64,000 bases of DNA, from contig JASANH010000626.1 in NCBI GenBank assembly GCA_030248295.1, positions 186,001-250,000 on the forward strand, in the 5' to 3' direction. Below, one piece after another: positions 50,420-61,934 of this stretch. The notes under the pieces are model-generated. The model saw nothing but the letters and a program-made list of their open reading frames with translations, searched no databases and had not been told where the DNA came from. This stretch comes from Mesodorylaimus sp. YZB2_4. Lineage: Eukaryota; Nematoda; Enoplea; Dorylaimida; Dorylaimidae. How positions within the stretch are numbered: position 1 is the first letter of the stretch; every line of letters starts with the position of its first letter. The position numbers and the translations under genes were made by a program.

Positions 50420-50680
50420 CCGTGCTCGCAATTCATAATCTCGTCGGTCGACTTTCCAATCTCCAACGACGAGGCAACGGCGAGATGTTGTTGGCTAGTA
50501 GTCGCTATCATTGGCTCCACGCGACGCTGATCTTTGCTCCTGGCACCAAACGCTATCTTAATTTCCGGCTCGTCGCTACCGCCAGCGACTACGGATTTTT
50601 TCACAACACTGCCCGTGTGATCACACACGGCAATCTTGCACGACGCCGTGATGCTCTCGTTAACGATCCGATGACGCCCC
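50420..50680 (-). other. possible 5' exon of the long PCTAIRE kinase form
   Basis: The minus strand is open in a frame that includes GGSDEPEIKIAFGARSKDQR and ends ...MNCEHG at a GTAAGT donor in phase 2, compatible with the exon starting at 50192. Its upstream limit and start codon are not found: the frame meets a stop near 50690. An internal Met lies in VEPMIATTSQ. Confidence 0.35.
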
Positions 50681-50688
50681 CAAAAAAA

Positions 50689-51232
50689 CTACTCGCCTCC
50701 CGTGCCGCCAGAATAGATCCGACGGATTAGTAAAATCCAAATTTCCAATCCAACCGATGCTTCGTAAATACTCAACAAATTCTTGCTTCCACTCGCGCCA
50801 ACTTCCTGACGTCGTCCAACAACTCGTCCGAGACTACGACTAATTCGATTCCTCAGCAACGTATATAATCCAAATAAAAGTCGACGTCCTCGACTGACTT
50901 GCTCAATCCGAGCACACGACCCACAGATCCGACCAATCCAATCCAGCACCAGATAATGAGCCTAAAATAATCAAATCAGACACTTGCAAAATTTTTACAC
51001 AAAAACAAGAAATATTTCACACGCGCCACTCGACTTGAACTCCGCCACTGCACGGCAAGAACAAGTCCAGAGCGACGACCAGAAATTGACGAATGACCGA
51101 TTTCTCATCACGCCAACCCGACGGGCCAACGAGAAACACAAGGCACAATAATGCTGTCAAATAGGTTTCGCGGAATTTCCTGTGCCAAGTGCCACCCGAC
51201 CCCATCCCGTAAATGAAAGTGCTCGCACGCAC
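50689..51232 (-). other. possible two-exon unit, unrecognised
   Basis: A frame (about 51032-51232) ends at a GTGTGA donor, and a strong acceptor (GATTATTTTAG, ending near 50958) leads into an 88-codon frame ending in a stop at 50689. Joined in phase 0 it would read ...GGVQVEWR then AHYLVLDWIGRICGSCARIE, with hydrophobic patches. Because this strand is GT-rich, long open frames and acceptor-like sites arise easily, so support is weak. No family recognised. Confidence 0.2.
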
Positions 51233-54200
51233 CCCGCCAATATATTATATATAACCTGTTTCCCATCAACTTGCGTCCTTAGGAGCACGAAAAATAGTCA
51301 TTTTCGTTAATTCTCAACAAACCTATCCGCCCAAACAATTCAAACAACTTTTCACCCATTTCCTTCCTAAAGATCCCCAAAAGCGGCTTAGACTACACTC
51401 GATTTCCAAAAGTCTGACACTTCAATATGCACGTTGTGAATCAGCATTGCCCGCCAATCCATGCCGCATCTACCTTTTCCCTCCGACTGCTAGATTGCAA
51501 TTACAAAGCAATCCAGTCCATCGAATCGAACTTCAAACTCGTTTTCCACACATTTTGCAAATTCTTCAATTCAAAAGCAACAAGGACAAAGAAAAACAAA
51601 ACCAGATTCCACGCGCATTCACGCCACTTTTTGAATCGGCAAAAACACAACCTTAGATTACTATACCAGTCGTTTGCGATGTCTCAAAACTTTATCCTAA
51701 TCAAGCGTTTCCACAAATCACCACCAATTCCCGACCAAGGTCACGACGCGTCAATTTTTAAACATACGCCAAAAATGCATTTCTTCAAAAAATTTTGCAG
51801 CTCCCGTTTCGCACAATGCCCTCATTTACTTATATTTTTCGAGCTCAACCCGCGCCAGGCTCGGGCTCATTGCAAAAACTGACAACTGCTCACGCGGGGC
51901 ATATTTACTCGAATAACCTCTGATCATAGCACAAAGATACAAATCCCGAACACGAGTCCCAGCAGAAAAGTCCACATTATTCTGACATTTATCAATGCCC
52001 TATCATAAAATTTTCAATCGCCTTAAAAAACAATAAAAACGACCCACTACTATTTCCCAAACGGATAGAAAAGAAAATCTAATCAAACTTTTACAATGGC
52101 CCACCCACAATTTCATTCTCTTTCTCAAATGATTCCATTAAAAACGACTACCTTGTTTCCAAATGTTCCCCATAAAACAATCGCCCTCAGATAACGCTCA
52201 TTTCCTGCATCAAGCTCGAAATGCCATTCACTATTCTAAACCACATTAATCCTAAATCTAGATCCAGCGCACACTAGCACGCCACTCAAATCCATCCCCA
52301 CAATCCTATATTCACTCACATTCTCCACACTCCAGGCTGTCCAATAACAAAAGAAAAAAGCAAATGATACACGACAGCAAACTAATTCCAGAACGGCTTT
52401 GTTGAAACGACAGATGTTTCTCAGCTAAACCCAACATTCTCCCTCACTCCGCCCAATAACAAAATTAAGAAAACCTCGAGCTAAAAACAGCATAGAATGG
52501 AGAAAAACTTGCTCGTTCAGAGACTAAACGTCTGCTCGTCCGTCCACCAACAACTGCACTTCAATCCGAGTGCAGGCCACTAGTAGTTTGGATGAATCAA
52601 CGCACGTCAAACACCCCAACTACTAGATAAAACGTTGACATTTACGTTTCGCCCAAAATCGTTTACACACCGTTCTCTAAGACGAAAATCAAGCAGCCAC
52701 TGCGCCTAAAAATGACTCCTTCGCATCTACATACTAATATGCGTACGTTATCTTGACGCGTCCATTTCAAAAATTCCACACCATCAACCACCAACGGCGT
52801 TAAGTGAAGGAACGACGAACAAACAGTTGAGAAAAGAGACGCGTCCCCAAGGTCGTAATGAGAACTTCACAAACACTACTCCGATACCGCATGGCGCCCT
52901 TATTATTATACGACAACGTAGAAACCAGAAAAACGCTTTCTCTCAGAACACCATTCGTCTATAAACATTCCACACCAGTCCGCCCAAATTCCTCTCCACT
53001 AACTATTTGCTCACTGTCTTCCAGACCTGTCTACCCCGAGTGTCTTCACTATTTTCAAACACGGTTTCTCCAAATTACAATCACCGACTCGAGACTCGCA
53101 TAATCTCGCCAGCCACCACGCCTTCTACAATAATCTTATCGCACATACCAATTCCACATCTGCTGAATGGACCCGCCTTTACTGGGCTAGCAGCTAGGTC
53201 ATACGCAAAAGGGCTGATCGCATTGCACGAGCACATTCCATCAGACCAACGGCCCAGAAGCAGCTCGCCAGCAAAAACACGCCTCCATCACAAGCCTTAT
53301 CGCCAGACCAGACCACGTTCCTACTTCCGTCTGGAATTCCTAAATTAGTCATTCCCCACGCAACTAGTGTAAATTTCCATCAGTTTATAATCCCTCATCT
53401 CCAGACTATTCCCTCCACACCAGACACAATGTGCCAACAGTCTGTCGTTGTCCTCCACTATTCGAGAAACATTTTACGAAAATTTCTGATACGCACATTC
53501 CATTTTGACACGCGATCCGCCTATTCAACTGTTTAGAAAACTGATCATGTACGAAAACACTCGTGCTCTGCTTTGACACACGGCGACCGAGACGAGAACC
53601 TGACGCCGAGGTAACCCCCGTCACCATGACATATGTAAGACGTTCGTGCATCGTAAACCACCAATTGGTCAAAGGAGACGTCGAACAGCTACCCTTTTCC
53701 ATCCTCTGTTCTCTCAGCACACACCGCGAAAAGAAAACATACGAAAAGGAAATAACACCAACCCGCAACCCGAGTCAATACACCAGACCAGACCAAAAGC
53801 GCATGCAATACATACTAACTTCGTACATTGAAAAACCTATCGCGCCACCACCGGCCACTAAAATGCGTTAAAAGTTCAAGTATACACACCCGCCGTCCTT
53901 ACTTGCCGACACAACCTCGCCATCTCCTTCCTATATTTCAAATACACACATATTTCAACGTGCACTTGTGACAACCTATGCTCTGCCACTTGCACATTCC
54001 AACAATAACACTGTACCGCCCACAATTGTGCTATGTATCGAAAATATAACCCAGCAGGATCCGATTAATCCGGTCGAGCACTTCGATCGAAGGTCAACCA
54101 CGCTAAGCAAATAAGCCTCTAATCAGAGTAGGTCTTGATCAGCCCTGACTCACGAAACAGGCCATCATCAACCCAAAGGGCGATACGAACGATAATAAAA

Positions 54201-55489
54201 CGCCAACGGAAAGCCCTTAAAAGTGTAGATAGCAAGCACAGCCCCTTGGTGTACACCCCGAGCAGAAAACACGCATCGAGATATTTATCAAAAGGCGGAC
54301 CGAAAAAACCTAGCTGGCAGGATCGATAAATCAGGCCAATCCAAATATGGGGCGATAAAGAAGTGGCTGAATATAAAATAGCTACGTCGTCGGTCAAACA
54401 ATGCTTTCTGATGCAATTGCCTTGCAAAAAGCCAGCACGAGAACTACTCACTCATCGGTTTTGCAAAATAGGGGGAACCGAGCAGCACCAGGTAAGCCGA
54501 AGACGAATGCAGATAGGCACATCCATTGGACCTACGGTTTATGTACTTACACGTGGACAGCTCGCCACCGATCGGACATCTGCCATAGCTGGGACCGGCA
54601 CCATAAGACGGCCACAGCCGCGGCCATTTATTTTATCGACGCCTGTGTAGCACTATGGTCTACACAAACCATACCTTGCTCATTTATACGAATACAAACC
54701 GAAACGACAAGCTGGCGTCGAGGCCCTGACCAGACAAACCAATAGGTAGACCGCCCTGGCGTTCTCCTACGTGCTACTTATTAGCATGATACACGCCTGG
54801 CTTTGATGCCACGCTACTGGTTAAAAGGACGGAAGAAGCAGGGCCCCGAACGAAAACTAGGTACGTGCCAGCAGACATCTCACTTTACTACAACCTTGAG
54901 AAAAACTAAACCCCAATCCAGCCAGGATACCGACACACGGGGCGCGTCGAAAGAAAACAGTTGTGCCGCCCAACTTCGCTTCGGCCCGGCAATGTCCACA
55001 TTTCAGCCAAAAATCAACCAAGCGCTCCACTGGCCAACATAAACTTTGTTCGGACGCTCGGCCATTCACGATGCAAAAAAGAAAAGCGATTAAGTACAGC
55101 CAAAAGTTTTACGATTGGGATTAGCAACCAAAGAACTCGCGTTTTCTCGAAAAGAAAAGAAAACCATATGTTGTTTGTTCGAAACCATCATCATTCTTGG
55201 GAACACAGCCCATTACTATCAGCACCGAAGGAAACACGAAACGCACTCCGTCCCGTCATATCATCCGAATAGATAATGCAACACATTTCGGCAAAATCAG
55301 CATCGGACACAGCAAAGTGCATTTGGGAAGGTCGGAAATACTAGTGCTTTCTAGCTTTTTCTAACCTCGGGAAAACAATCTGAGCCTCAAAAACTTTATC
55401 TAAAATCCCTCTTAAACCCCGTCTGCCAATAAGCTAGAAACAGAAAAAGGTCGAGACTTGCCGATTTACATCCAGTGTGTCCCTTCTGA
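51233..55489. other. 4 kb of strongly G-poor plus strand, no gene recognised
   Basis: The plus strand is dominated by A, C and T. Numerous plus-strand frames (51427-51882, 53007-53348, 53563-53871 and others) have no domain, and their composition follows the base bias. The minus strand (GT-rich) shows no recognisable exon. It may be 5' transcribed sequence of the kinase locus or simply intergenic. Confidence 0.4.
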
Positions 55490-55603
55490 TCAATACGATA
55501 CTGCGGATCCGGACGGAAGGACCGAGCGAGCCTTCGTGCCGACACGGTTACTGATAGGTCCGAGACATTCGCGCCGGATGTATTCCGCAGGGTTGATATT
55601 ATC
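55490..55603 (-). other. orphan candidate terminal exon
   Basis: A strong pyrimidine-rich acceptor (TTTTCCTTTTTAG) is followed by 37 codons and a stop. The frame begins DNINPAEYIRRECLGPISNR and ends SGSAVSY. It might be a last exon of an unseen gene or an alternative 3' exon of the potassium channel just upstream on the same strand, but the channel's donors do not give a clear phase match. Confidence 0.25.
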
Positions 55604-56125
55604 CTAAAAAGGAAAACGAGAATGTCATGACGCAAATCCGGCGACTCCGAGTCAGCGGGTAACTTCTTCCGGCGATGATCGCGTGAAAGAAACATCTGAT
55701 TTTAGACCACGTGAGTGCGTGATCGCGCGCTACTGAGCTCACGCTCGTATGCACCACGTGAAAACAACCCAATTCAACTTTGCTGCCCAACTAATTAGTT
55801 GTGTCCATTTTTAGAGACGTTGTTAACAGAAGCTGCCCGTACTGTAAACTAAACTGTCTCTACGCGCGCACATTCGCGTCTGTAATTTACAGTGGCCGTT
55901 GATATAAGCAGTCAAACGAGGGTCATAGTTTGAAAATTCTGGCGGGAATTGAACAAATGGCAGATAAACCTATGATTTCACTCTTTATTCATGTCTAATT
56001 CTTACAAATATAATTTCCCGAACAGGTCATACTCGTATGTGCAAACCCGTCAGATCCGATCTTACGATGTTGTATGTGCGTGTGCTGGCAACAGCAAACC
56101 TGGTGCGGACTATTTGGGATGGCGA

Positions 56126-57479
56126 TCAGTGAGCCGCGTATGGTCTCATGGAATAGTGATCAATGTTATCATCCCTATCGTACAAGTCATCACGATTCAG
56201 TTTCTTTCTGGACAGTTTCAACGCTTCTGCCTTCTCAGCCAGCAGCCTCTTTCCTCTGCCCATGTGCTCCTTGACAGCATCGAATCCGAGACGGGTCACC
56301 GAACCAGTCATGGCCAGACCGACCACGATGTAAATGGACACGATGCCGAATTGAATTTGACCCCTAGTCGTGCTGCTGTGCTTCAATCCAGGAATAATAT
56401 CACCGAATCCTGAAATTACATGTTTTATGCGGGGGGGGGGGGGAATGATAGACGAGTCTCACCGATGGTCAAGAGGGTGACGATGACGAAGTAGAATGAC
56501 TCGATCATTGTCCAATCACCCTCGGACCGGCAGAAGAAGACAGCCCCTCCAATGAAGTACATGACCCAGAAGATGATTGCCAAACTGGCGGGGACCAGGT
56601 TCTCTGGCCGGAACCGAACCATGTCCGATTCGTGACGGTGGTCATTCTGAAAGGGTGGCAGCTATATCTTGTGTGGCACGAGTAGGCCCTCTCCTTACCC
56701 CTCTGTCGGACGCAGCCATCCACGCGTTCTTATGTCCTTCAGGCAGGTGCTCGTTCAGGTACCTGTTGGCCTGGTAGGGCGAGCTGTGCAAGTTCATTGC
56801 TGCGTGTTCCCGATCGCGCTTGCGCTCCAGCGCGCAGCAGATACCCCTGTGGTAGAGGAGACGAATTCCAGTCGACAACAGCCCCGTAATGTTCAGGACG
56901 AACATGGAGAGGAGGGGGATGGCGAACACTGAGTATATGATGCAGACCATGTAGCCCGTCTCCGTCTCTGGGGCGATGTGCCCGTACCCTAAACGAGAAC
57001 AGTGTAAAGTGGGTTACTGTAACCGCTCGAGGGACCGCACTTGGGCGCTTACCTATGGTGGTCATGATGGTGGAAGTGAAGAGAATGGCACTGACGATCT
57101 CCCATCCCAGGTTGCCTTCGGGTTCGTCCCCCCTGTAGGCTTGTCGGCCCCAACTCTGCGTGTGCTCGCGGGCCTTCCTGATACTCTCGTGATACTTGTT
57201 CAGCAAGGCGAGTATGACTTCGATGTTCTCCTCGTAGGTCAGATTGTGTGGCGTGCGGCAGAATTCGACCACGGCCTCCACAGTCATCTCACGATGGCGG
57301 CTGATGTTGAAGGCGATCTCGGTCGTCTTCAGGTACCGATCGTACTCCCTGTCTCCCTCGATCCACTGGAACAAGTAAGCCCCACCAACGATGTAACCAC
57401 AAACCAGAAAACATAATCCGACGTGGGAAAATGAGATTTTCAAAATAAATGTAGTGACTGGATTCTTCAGGCAACCCAT
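56126..57479 (-). CDS. two-pore-domain potassium channel (K2P/TWK)
   Basis: Predicted plasma-membrane K+ leak channel subunit of 394 residues. Four exons, 57053-57479, 56699-56988, 56463-56646 and 56126-56409, join in phases 1, 0 and 1. It begins MGCLKNPVTTF; Gly2-Cys3 suggests lipidation (inference). TM1 follows, then a long first extracellular loop with sequons NIS and NLT, pore 1 TIGYG (residues 141-145), two helices, pore 2 TIGFG (about 299-303), TM4 and a basic C-terminal tail ending SMRPYAAH. Introns interrupt both pore sequences just after the first base of the first Gly codon of the selectivity filter, so the two pore introns have the same position and phase. Intron 3 is only 53 bases and contains a 13-base homopolymer. 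K2P channels work as dimers. The gene is divergent from SF3A2. Confidence 0.92.
56431..56443. repeat. G13 tract inside a channel intron
   Basis: Thirteen G residues on the plus strand (C13 in the transcript) fill a quarter of the 53-base intron 3 of the K2P channel, where they may serve as the pyrimidine tract. Confidence 0.9.
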
Positions 57480-58001
57480 TTTCCACCTGCGGCCCTGCTG
57501 TAGCCTGCATGGACATCGAGTGGCGAACTCGGGCCCCGAGGACAATGCCCACCCAGCCCATACAATAGAAGTGGGCGATCGAAGTTGGACTCTTAGCGAC
57601 ACCTTATCACCAATTCGTTGACGACCTGTTCCAAAATCGATTCCTATTCTTCACTCGCCCATAACAACTGGACAGTGCTAACAACGCGTTTGTTCCTGGC
57701 ATAGCAATCGAATGCCTCTCAAGCTTGTGACGTGAGCAGCCATTATTCCCAGGTCGATCAAGCACAACCGTCTGCTCTTTTGTTGTCTCTAATGTGTTAG
57801 CAGTATGTGCTATGAGTAAGCAAATTTGAATTTACCGCGCTGAGGGCATAGAGATATTGCATGTAAGACTTGTGCGCCCGATTTCGGTGTGGGTTACTGT
57901 AGATCGTCTAGCGCTGATCGTTTCCTTCTGCTTTTATTTTAATATTATCGATATCGTGTGAAAGTCGAGGAGCTTGAAATAAATCGAGACTAAACTTTAT
58001 C
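57480..58001. promoter_or_regulatory. divergent promoter region of K2P channel and SF3A2
   Basis: 522 bases separate the two divergent start codons. No TATA box or strong motif stands out. The minus frame upstream of the channel ATG remains open without an ATG to 57602 and is taken as 5' untranslated. Confidence 0.45.
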
Positions 58002-59274
58002 ATGGATTTCCAACACCGCGCCGGCGGTAAAACGGGCACTGGCGGTGTCGCTTCGTGGTCGGATGCGAATCGAGATCGGAGAGAGCGGTTGCGACAACTT
58101 GCATTGGAAACTATCGATTTGAACAAGGTAAGGGGATCAGAACGAAGAGCCTATGTTGGATCACCTATAAGGATCATTACTGGCGGAAAAATTTCTCCCA
58201 GTCCCATGTCCCAAATCGCAAGTGTTTCACTATTGTATGAGCAGGCTGTTTTATTTCTAAACCGTTCTCTCCGGGCTCATGGTTTTCGTGTCAAATGAGT
58301 TCTTTTGTGACTATTTTCCAATTTCAGGATCCTTATTTTATGAAAAATCATTTGGGCGGATACGAATGTAAACTATGTTTGACATTACACAACAACGAAG
58401 GAAGCTACTTGGCGCATACGCAGGGCAAGAAACATCAAGCAAATTTGTAAGTTGTGAACTCCGTTAATCTTCAAGCTGTTTTTAAAACTTCATATTCTTC
58501 ATTTAGGGCTCGACGTGCGGCAAAAGAAGCTCGAGATCAGCCTGGCGGAATGCCCATGTTGGACAAGCCCCGCGCAGAACCAAAAAAATTTGTGAAAATT
58601 GGTCGGCCTGGTTATAAAGGTAAACTCGCTTTATGCCCTTATCTGAGCTGGTTTCTCCCTTTCGATGTGTCATCAATCTGCGACTCGCAACAACCTTGTT
58701 TTTTATTCAGTAACAAAACAACGAGACCCGTCAACTGGACAACAAAGTCTTCTTTTTCAAATCGATTATCCAGAAATCGGCGAAACTGTCGTTCCCCGAC
58801 ATCGTTTTATGTCAGCTTATGAGCAGAAAATCGAACCACCAGACAAGCGCTGGCAATACTTGCTCTTCGCGGCTGAGCCATACGAAACCATTGCTTTCAA
58901 GTTACCGAGCCGGGAAGTGGACAAGAGCGAGAGCAAGTTCTGGACTCTGTGGAACAAAGAAACGAAACAGGTAGGCCAGGCAACGGCTTCCTCTTTTATG
59001 CCTTGCATCTGGGGATGGTGCATATTCAAATGCTACTTTCTTCTCTCCGTTTCAGTTTTTCATGCAGTTTGCATTTCGATTGGAAAGTCGTGAACCAGGA
59101 AAGGGAATGGACGGCGGCATGTTGGCTGGCTTTGGTGTGGTTCCACCGCCGCCCCCTCCACGATTACCCATTTCGTTGGCAGCGGGTGTACTTGGCGGTC
59201 CGACCCCCGTTCCGCCGCCCGGAAGCATGATACAAGCGTTTGGAATTCCACAGTTCTCACGTCCTTTCTTTTGA
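58002..59274 (+). CDS. sf3a2: splicing factor 3A subunit 2 (SF3A2)
   Basis: Core U2 snRNP protein needed for branch-site recognition in the nucleus. Five exons, 58002-58127, 58328-58446, 58507-58619, 58711-58970 and 59056-59274, phases 0, 2, 1, 0, give 278 residues. The N-terminus MDFQHRAGGKTGTGGVASWS is nearly invariant in the family. A matrin-type C2H2 zinc finger uses Cys56, Cys59, His72 and His78 (YECKLCLTLHNNEG then HTQGKKH). Then come KVTKQRDPSTGQQSLLFQID, PRHRFMSAYEQ and WQYLLFAAEPYETIAFK, all family hallmarks. The Pro-rich C-terminal region is short (PPPPPPRLPISLAAG, VPPPG) compared with the long heptad-rich tail of vertebrate SF3A2 (464 residues in human), as in other invertebrates. 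Convergent with eIF2B beta, 367 bases apart. Confidence 0.95.
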
Positions 59275-59641
59275 TTTACGACATTTGAGCCACTCTCCTA
59301 TCAGCTCTCGTTTTACGTCCGATTCTCGACCCATGTTCTTGTGTTGTCTTGTCACTAGATCAATCGCCTGTTCTCCCCATCTTGCCCCTGCAAGCATTTA
59401 CAAAGGAGACGTGCAATTTTCATGACAATGCCTGAAGTCCTGATGGCGGCTATATAAGAACAATGCCACTTATCCTAGCACGCTGACGTCAATGCCTCCT
59501 GCATGCATTATTTATCGTCGCACTGTTAACGCTTGAACTGGTCCTCAGCCACTGAATTCAACCCACCTTTTATTACCTAAGTTTTCCGTTACACGAGAAC
59601 CCATGCCAACTTCAGCCAAACGTCATCTCTGAACAGGCCAC

Positions 59642-61794
59642 TCATAGTTCGACATCATCCGGATGACACAGTTCATTCAGCAGTCGATAAATGTAGGACG
59701 GGGCGTTGCCAGATCTAATAACCGTCCACTGATGTACGAGTACATTCAGTGAACTCACTTGCATACTTACACGTTGGTGATAAACAGAGTCAGCAACTCG
59801 GGCGGCACATAATCGAATGCCGGATTATAGATTTCCACCCGACCCACCAATTCGCCGTCACTGTAAGGGACTATAGGCTGGGGCGATACCAGCACGTTGA
59901 ATCGTTCGTGATCATCTTCTGATAAGAATACGGGCGCCAGCTTGTAAAAGGCAGCACAGACGATGACCTGCAAGAGAGTGCAGATGGTCTGCAATACCCG
60001 AATCACAAGCAGATGCTTACTGGAACACTGAAGTGCTTTGCCGACAGGCACAACGTGTAACTGCCCGATGATGCACGAAGCCTAAAACAGCCCTTTCTTA
60101 ACTGAAGTAGGGTGCATTGTCCACTGCAGAGAAGCTTATGGGGCAGAGATATCAGATCATTGAAGTTCCCATCACGGTCAAGTAAACACATCGTCACAGC
60201 ACAACACAGTTCAGCATCACTTACCCGCCATTGGCGAACACAGCATCAGCTTCCAAGACCACCTTGTTCACTTGGGACATGCAAGCAAACACCTTCGCAT
60301 CTGGGATCGGGATCACTTCCACATTCGCTACGCCTTTCATCGTCTCGACCAATTGCTTCCCCTACAAACAGCCAGACCATATATTTCCATGCCAGCACAT
60401 GTTCATACCTCACCTCGTACGACGGTGCTCCTTCCGCCACGTACAGCTTATAGCGATGTTTCTTTGCGGCCGCCTAAAACAAACATGAAATTCGAAATAT
60501 GCAGCCCCCTACGTCTCGCCACCTCACCTTTAGGAAAGCCTCCACAGTGGCCGAATAGCCGCAAGTCATGACCGAATCACCATCGGCCACATGATCGGGT
60601 GCCTGAGCTGCAATATTGTCATTGCAGTTTTCCAATTCCAGTAAAAATTCGTTGATGTTCTCAATCGCTGACGAGCGTAATTGCTTATGGCCCACACCAG
60701 CCGCACGTTGACCAGCACCGCCTTCCCACAGTTTCTATAATGTGTCCCGCTTATAATTTTCATGATCCCCACAGAGCACTTCCAAATTCCTTGCCACCCA
60801 GTTATGGCGCGATCCTCACGGCAGGTTCCCTCTGATGTCTCCTCCAAGTGCCCCTCCGCCGATGGTATCCTGCGCAGCGTCTCGGTACGATAAGGAGCGA
60901 GAGAAGGCGGGAGAAATTTTGCTGGCTGACCAGTTTCCCGATGCTCACTCACTGGTCGTGGCCTAGCGGTCAAGGCGTCTGCTCTCACGCTGGGTGCGCT
61001 CTTACTGTACAGGGAACGGTTCGACTCCCGCCCGGGTAAAACATGATTATCATATGTGTTCCTCAGCCCTCGACGGTCAAGTATAGTGCTTGGCTATGGA
61101 TAAAGTATAACATGACATGGCAAAGCCGATTCGGCCTTACGTGCAAGGTTAGCGAGTTTGATCGTTTTCCCAGAGGCGCAATTTGAACACCAACGAACCA
61201 CTGCACCATCCCGACCCACTAATCAACAAACTCATATTCCCGTCACAAAACTTACATTCAATGATTCATACGGATCAGCAATCGATCCTTCATCCTCTTC
61301 ACCGCGTTGTAATCTGAAACAGTTGCCATGAATACATATTCAAAGAAATCAACGCTGGCTCACCTCAGATTCTCCTCTCGAACCAATTTCAACACTGAAA
61401 GCAGACAGTTGTCACCCTGGGCATCCCCCTCCTATCCTCGCCTCACCTCGCTTCACCATATTTCCCACCACAAAGTTATTCGGTACTGCCTGGATCAACG
61501 ACCGTCCCTCCGATCGTAGCAGTGCAATCAGATCCCTGCGAAGGCACTTCTTACCCCACTGTCTAATCTATCTACTCCCCGCTGCACTCACTCGATCGTA
61601 ACCCACTTCCCGTGCGCTATCACCTTGCGCATGAACTTGACCGTAGCATCGGCTACGCTGTACGAATCCTTGAACTTCCTAAAAAATAAAACAATCTTCC
61701 TCAAAATCTTCCAAGTCCAAAAAATCAGAGCTTACCCCTGTCTTAACTCCAACAACAAATCACGTTTTGTCCTCGTATAATCCGTCCCGCTCAT
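59642..61794 (-). CDS. eif2b2: translation initiation factor eIF2B subunit beta
   Basis: Regulatory subunit of the eIF2 guanine-nucleotide exchange factor in the cytosol. Eleven coding exons, 61736-61794, 61592-61678, 61447-61535, 61364-61394, 61256-61313, 60528-60734, 60414-60473, 60225-60361, 60021-60081, 59771-59967 and 59642-59714, all join in frame to 352 residues, the usual family length (351 in human). Landmarks: VVGNMVKRVLKLVREEN, INEFLLELENCNDNIAAQAP, TCGYSATVEAFLK, LYVAEGAPSYEGKQL, NKVVLEADAVFANGGLRASS, FDYVPPELLTLFITN and SGNAPSYIYRLLNELCHPDD. The GYSATVEAFL and VFANGG motifs separate it from the alpha and delta subunits. Intron 5 (522 bases) holds a SINE-like insertion. An AG (GTGCCCAG) 6 bases upstream of the ATG may be a trans-splice acceptor. 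The gene lies 140 bases downstream of the ligase IV stop codon. Confidence 0.95.
60953..61040 (+). repeat. tRNA-derived SINE-like head inside an intron
   Basis: An A box (TGGCCTAGCGG, from 60959) resembles the D arm of Ser/Leu tRNAs, and a B box (GGTTCGACTCC) is at 61018-61028. The D stem (GCC/GGC) pairs, but the anticodon and T stems do not, so a working tRNA is unlikely. It sits antisense in the fifth intron of the eIF2B beta gene. A tRNA-derived SINE or a tRNA pseudogene is likely. Confidence 0.45.
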
Positions 61795-61934
61795 GGTTGC
61801 CTGGGCACAAAATGCACCTAGATCAAATACATTACCGCAGAAAATCTAAGAACGTCAGTCGACAATCGACTTCCTCCATTAGCTCCCCGGCCACCACAGT
61901 CAAGGTTTACTCCTCAGATGATTACATGCTGAAT

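Noticed and set aside
51427-51882. 151-codon plus-strand frame, and similar frames at 48074-48703, 53007-53348 and 53563-53871
   Set aside because: The plus strand here is G-poor, which removes TAG and TGA stops and lengthens chance frames. Compositions mirror the base bias and no domains are seen.
60953-61040. Possible tRNA gene with strong A and B boxes
   Set aside because: Anticodon, T and acceptor stems do not pair properly, and it sits in an intron with SINE-like flanks; kept only as a SINE-like repeat.
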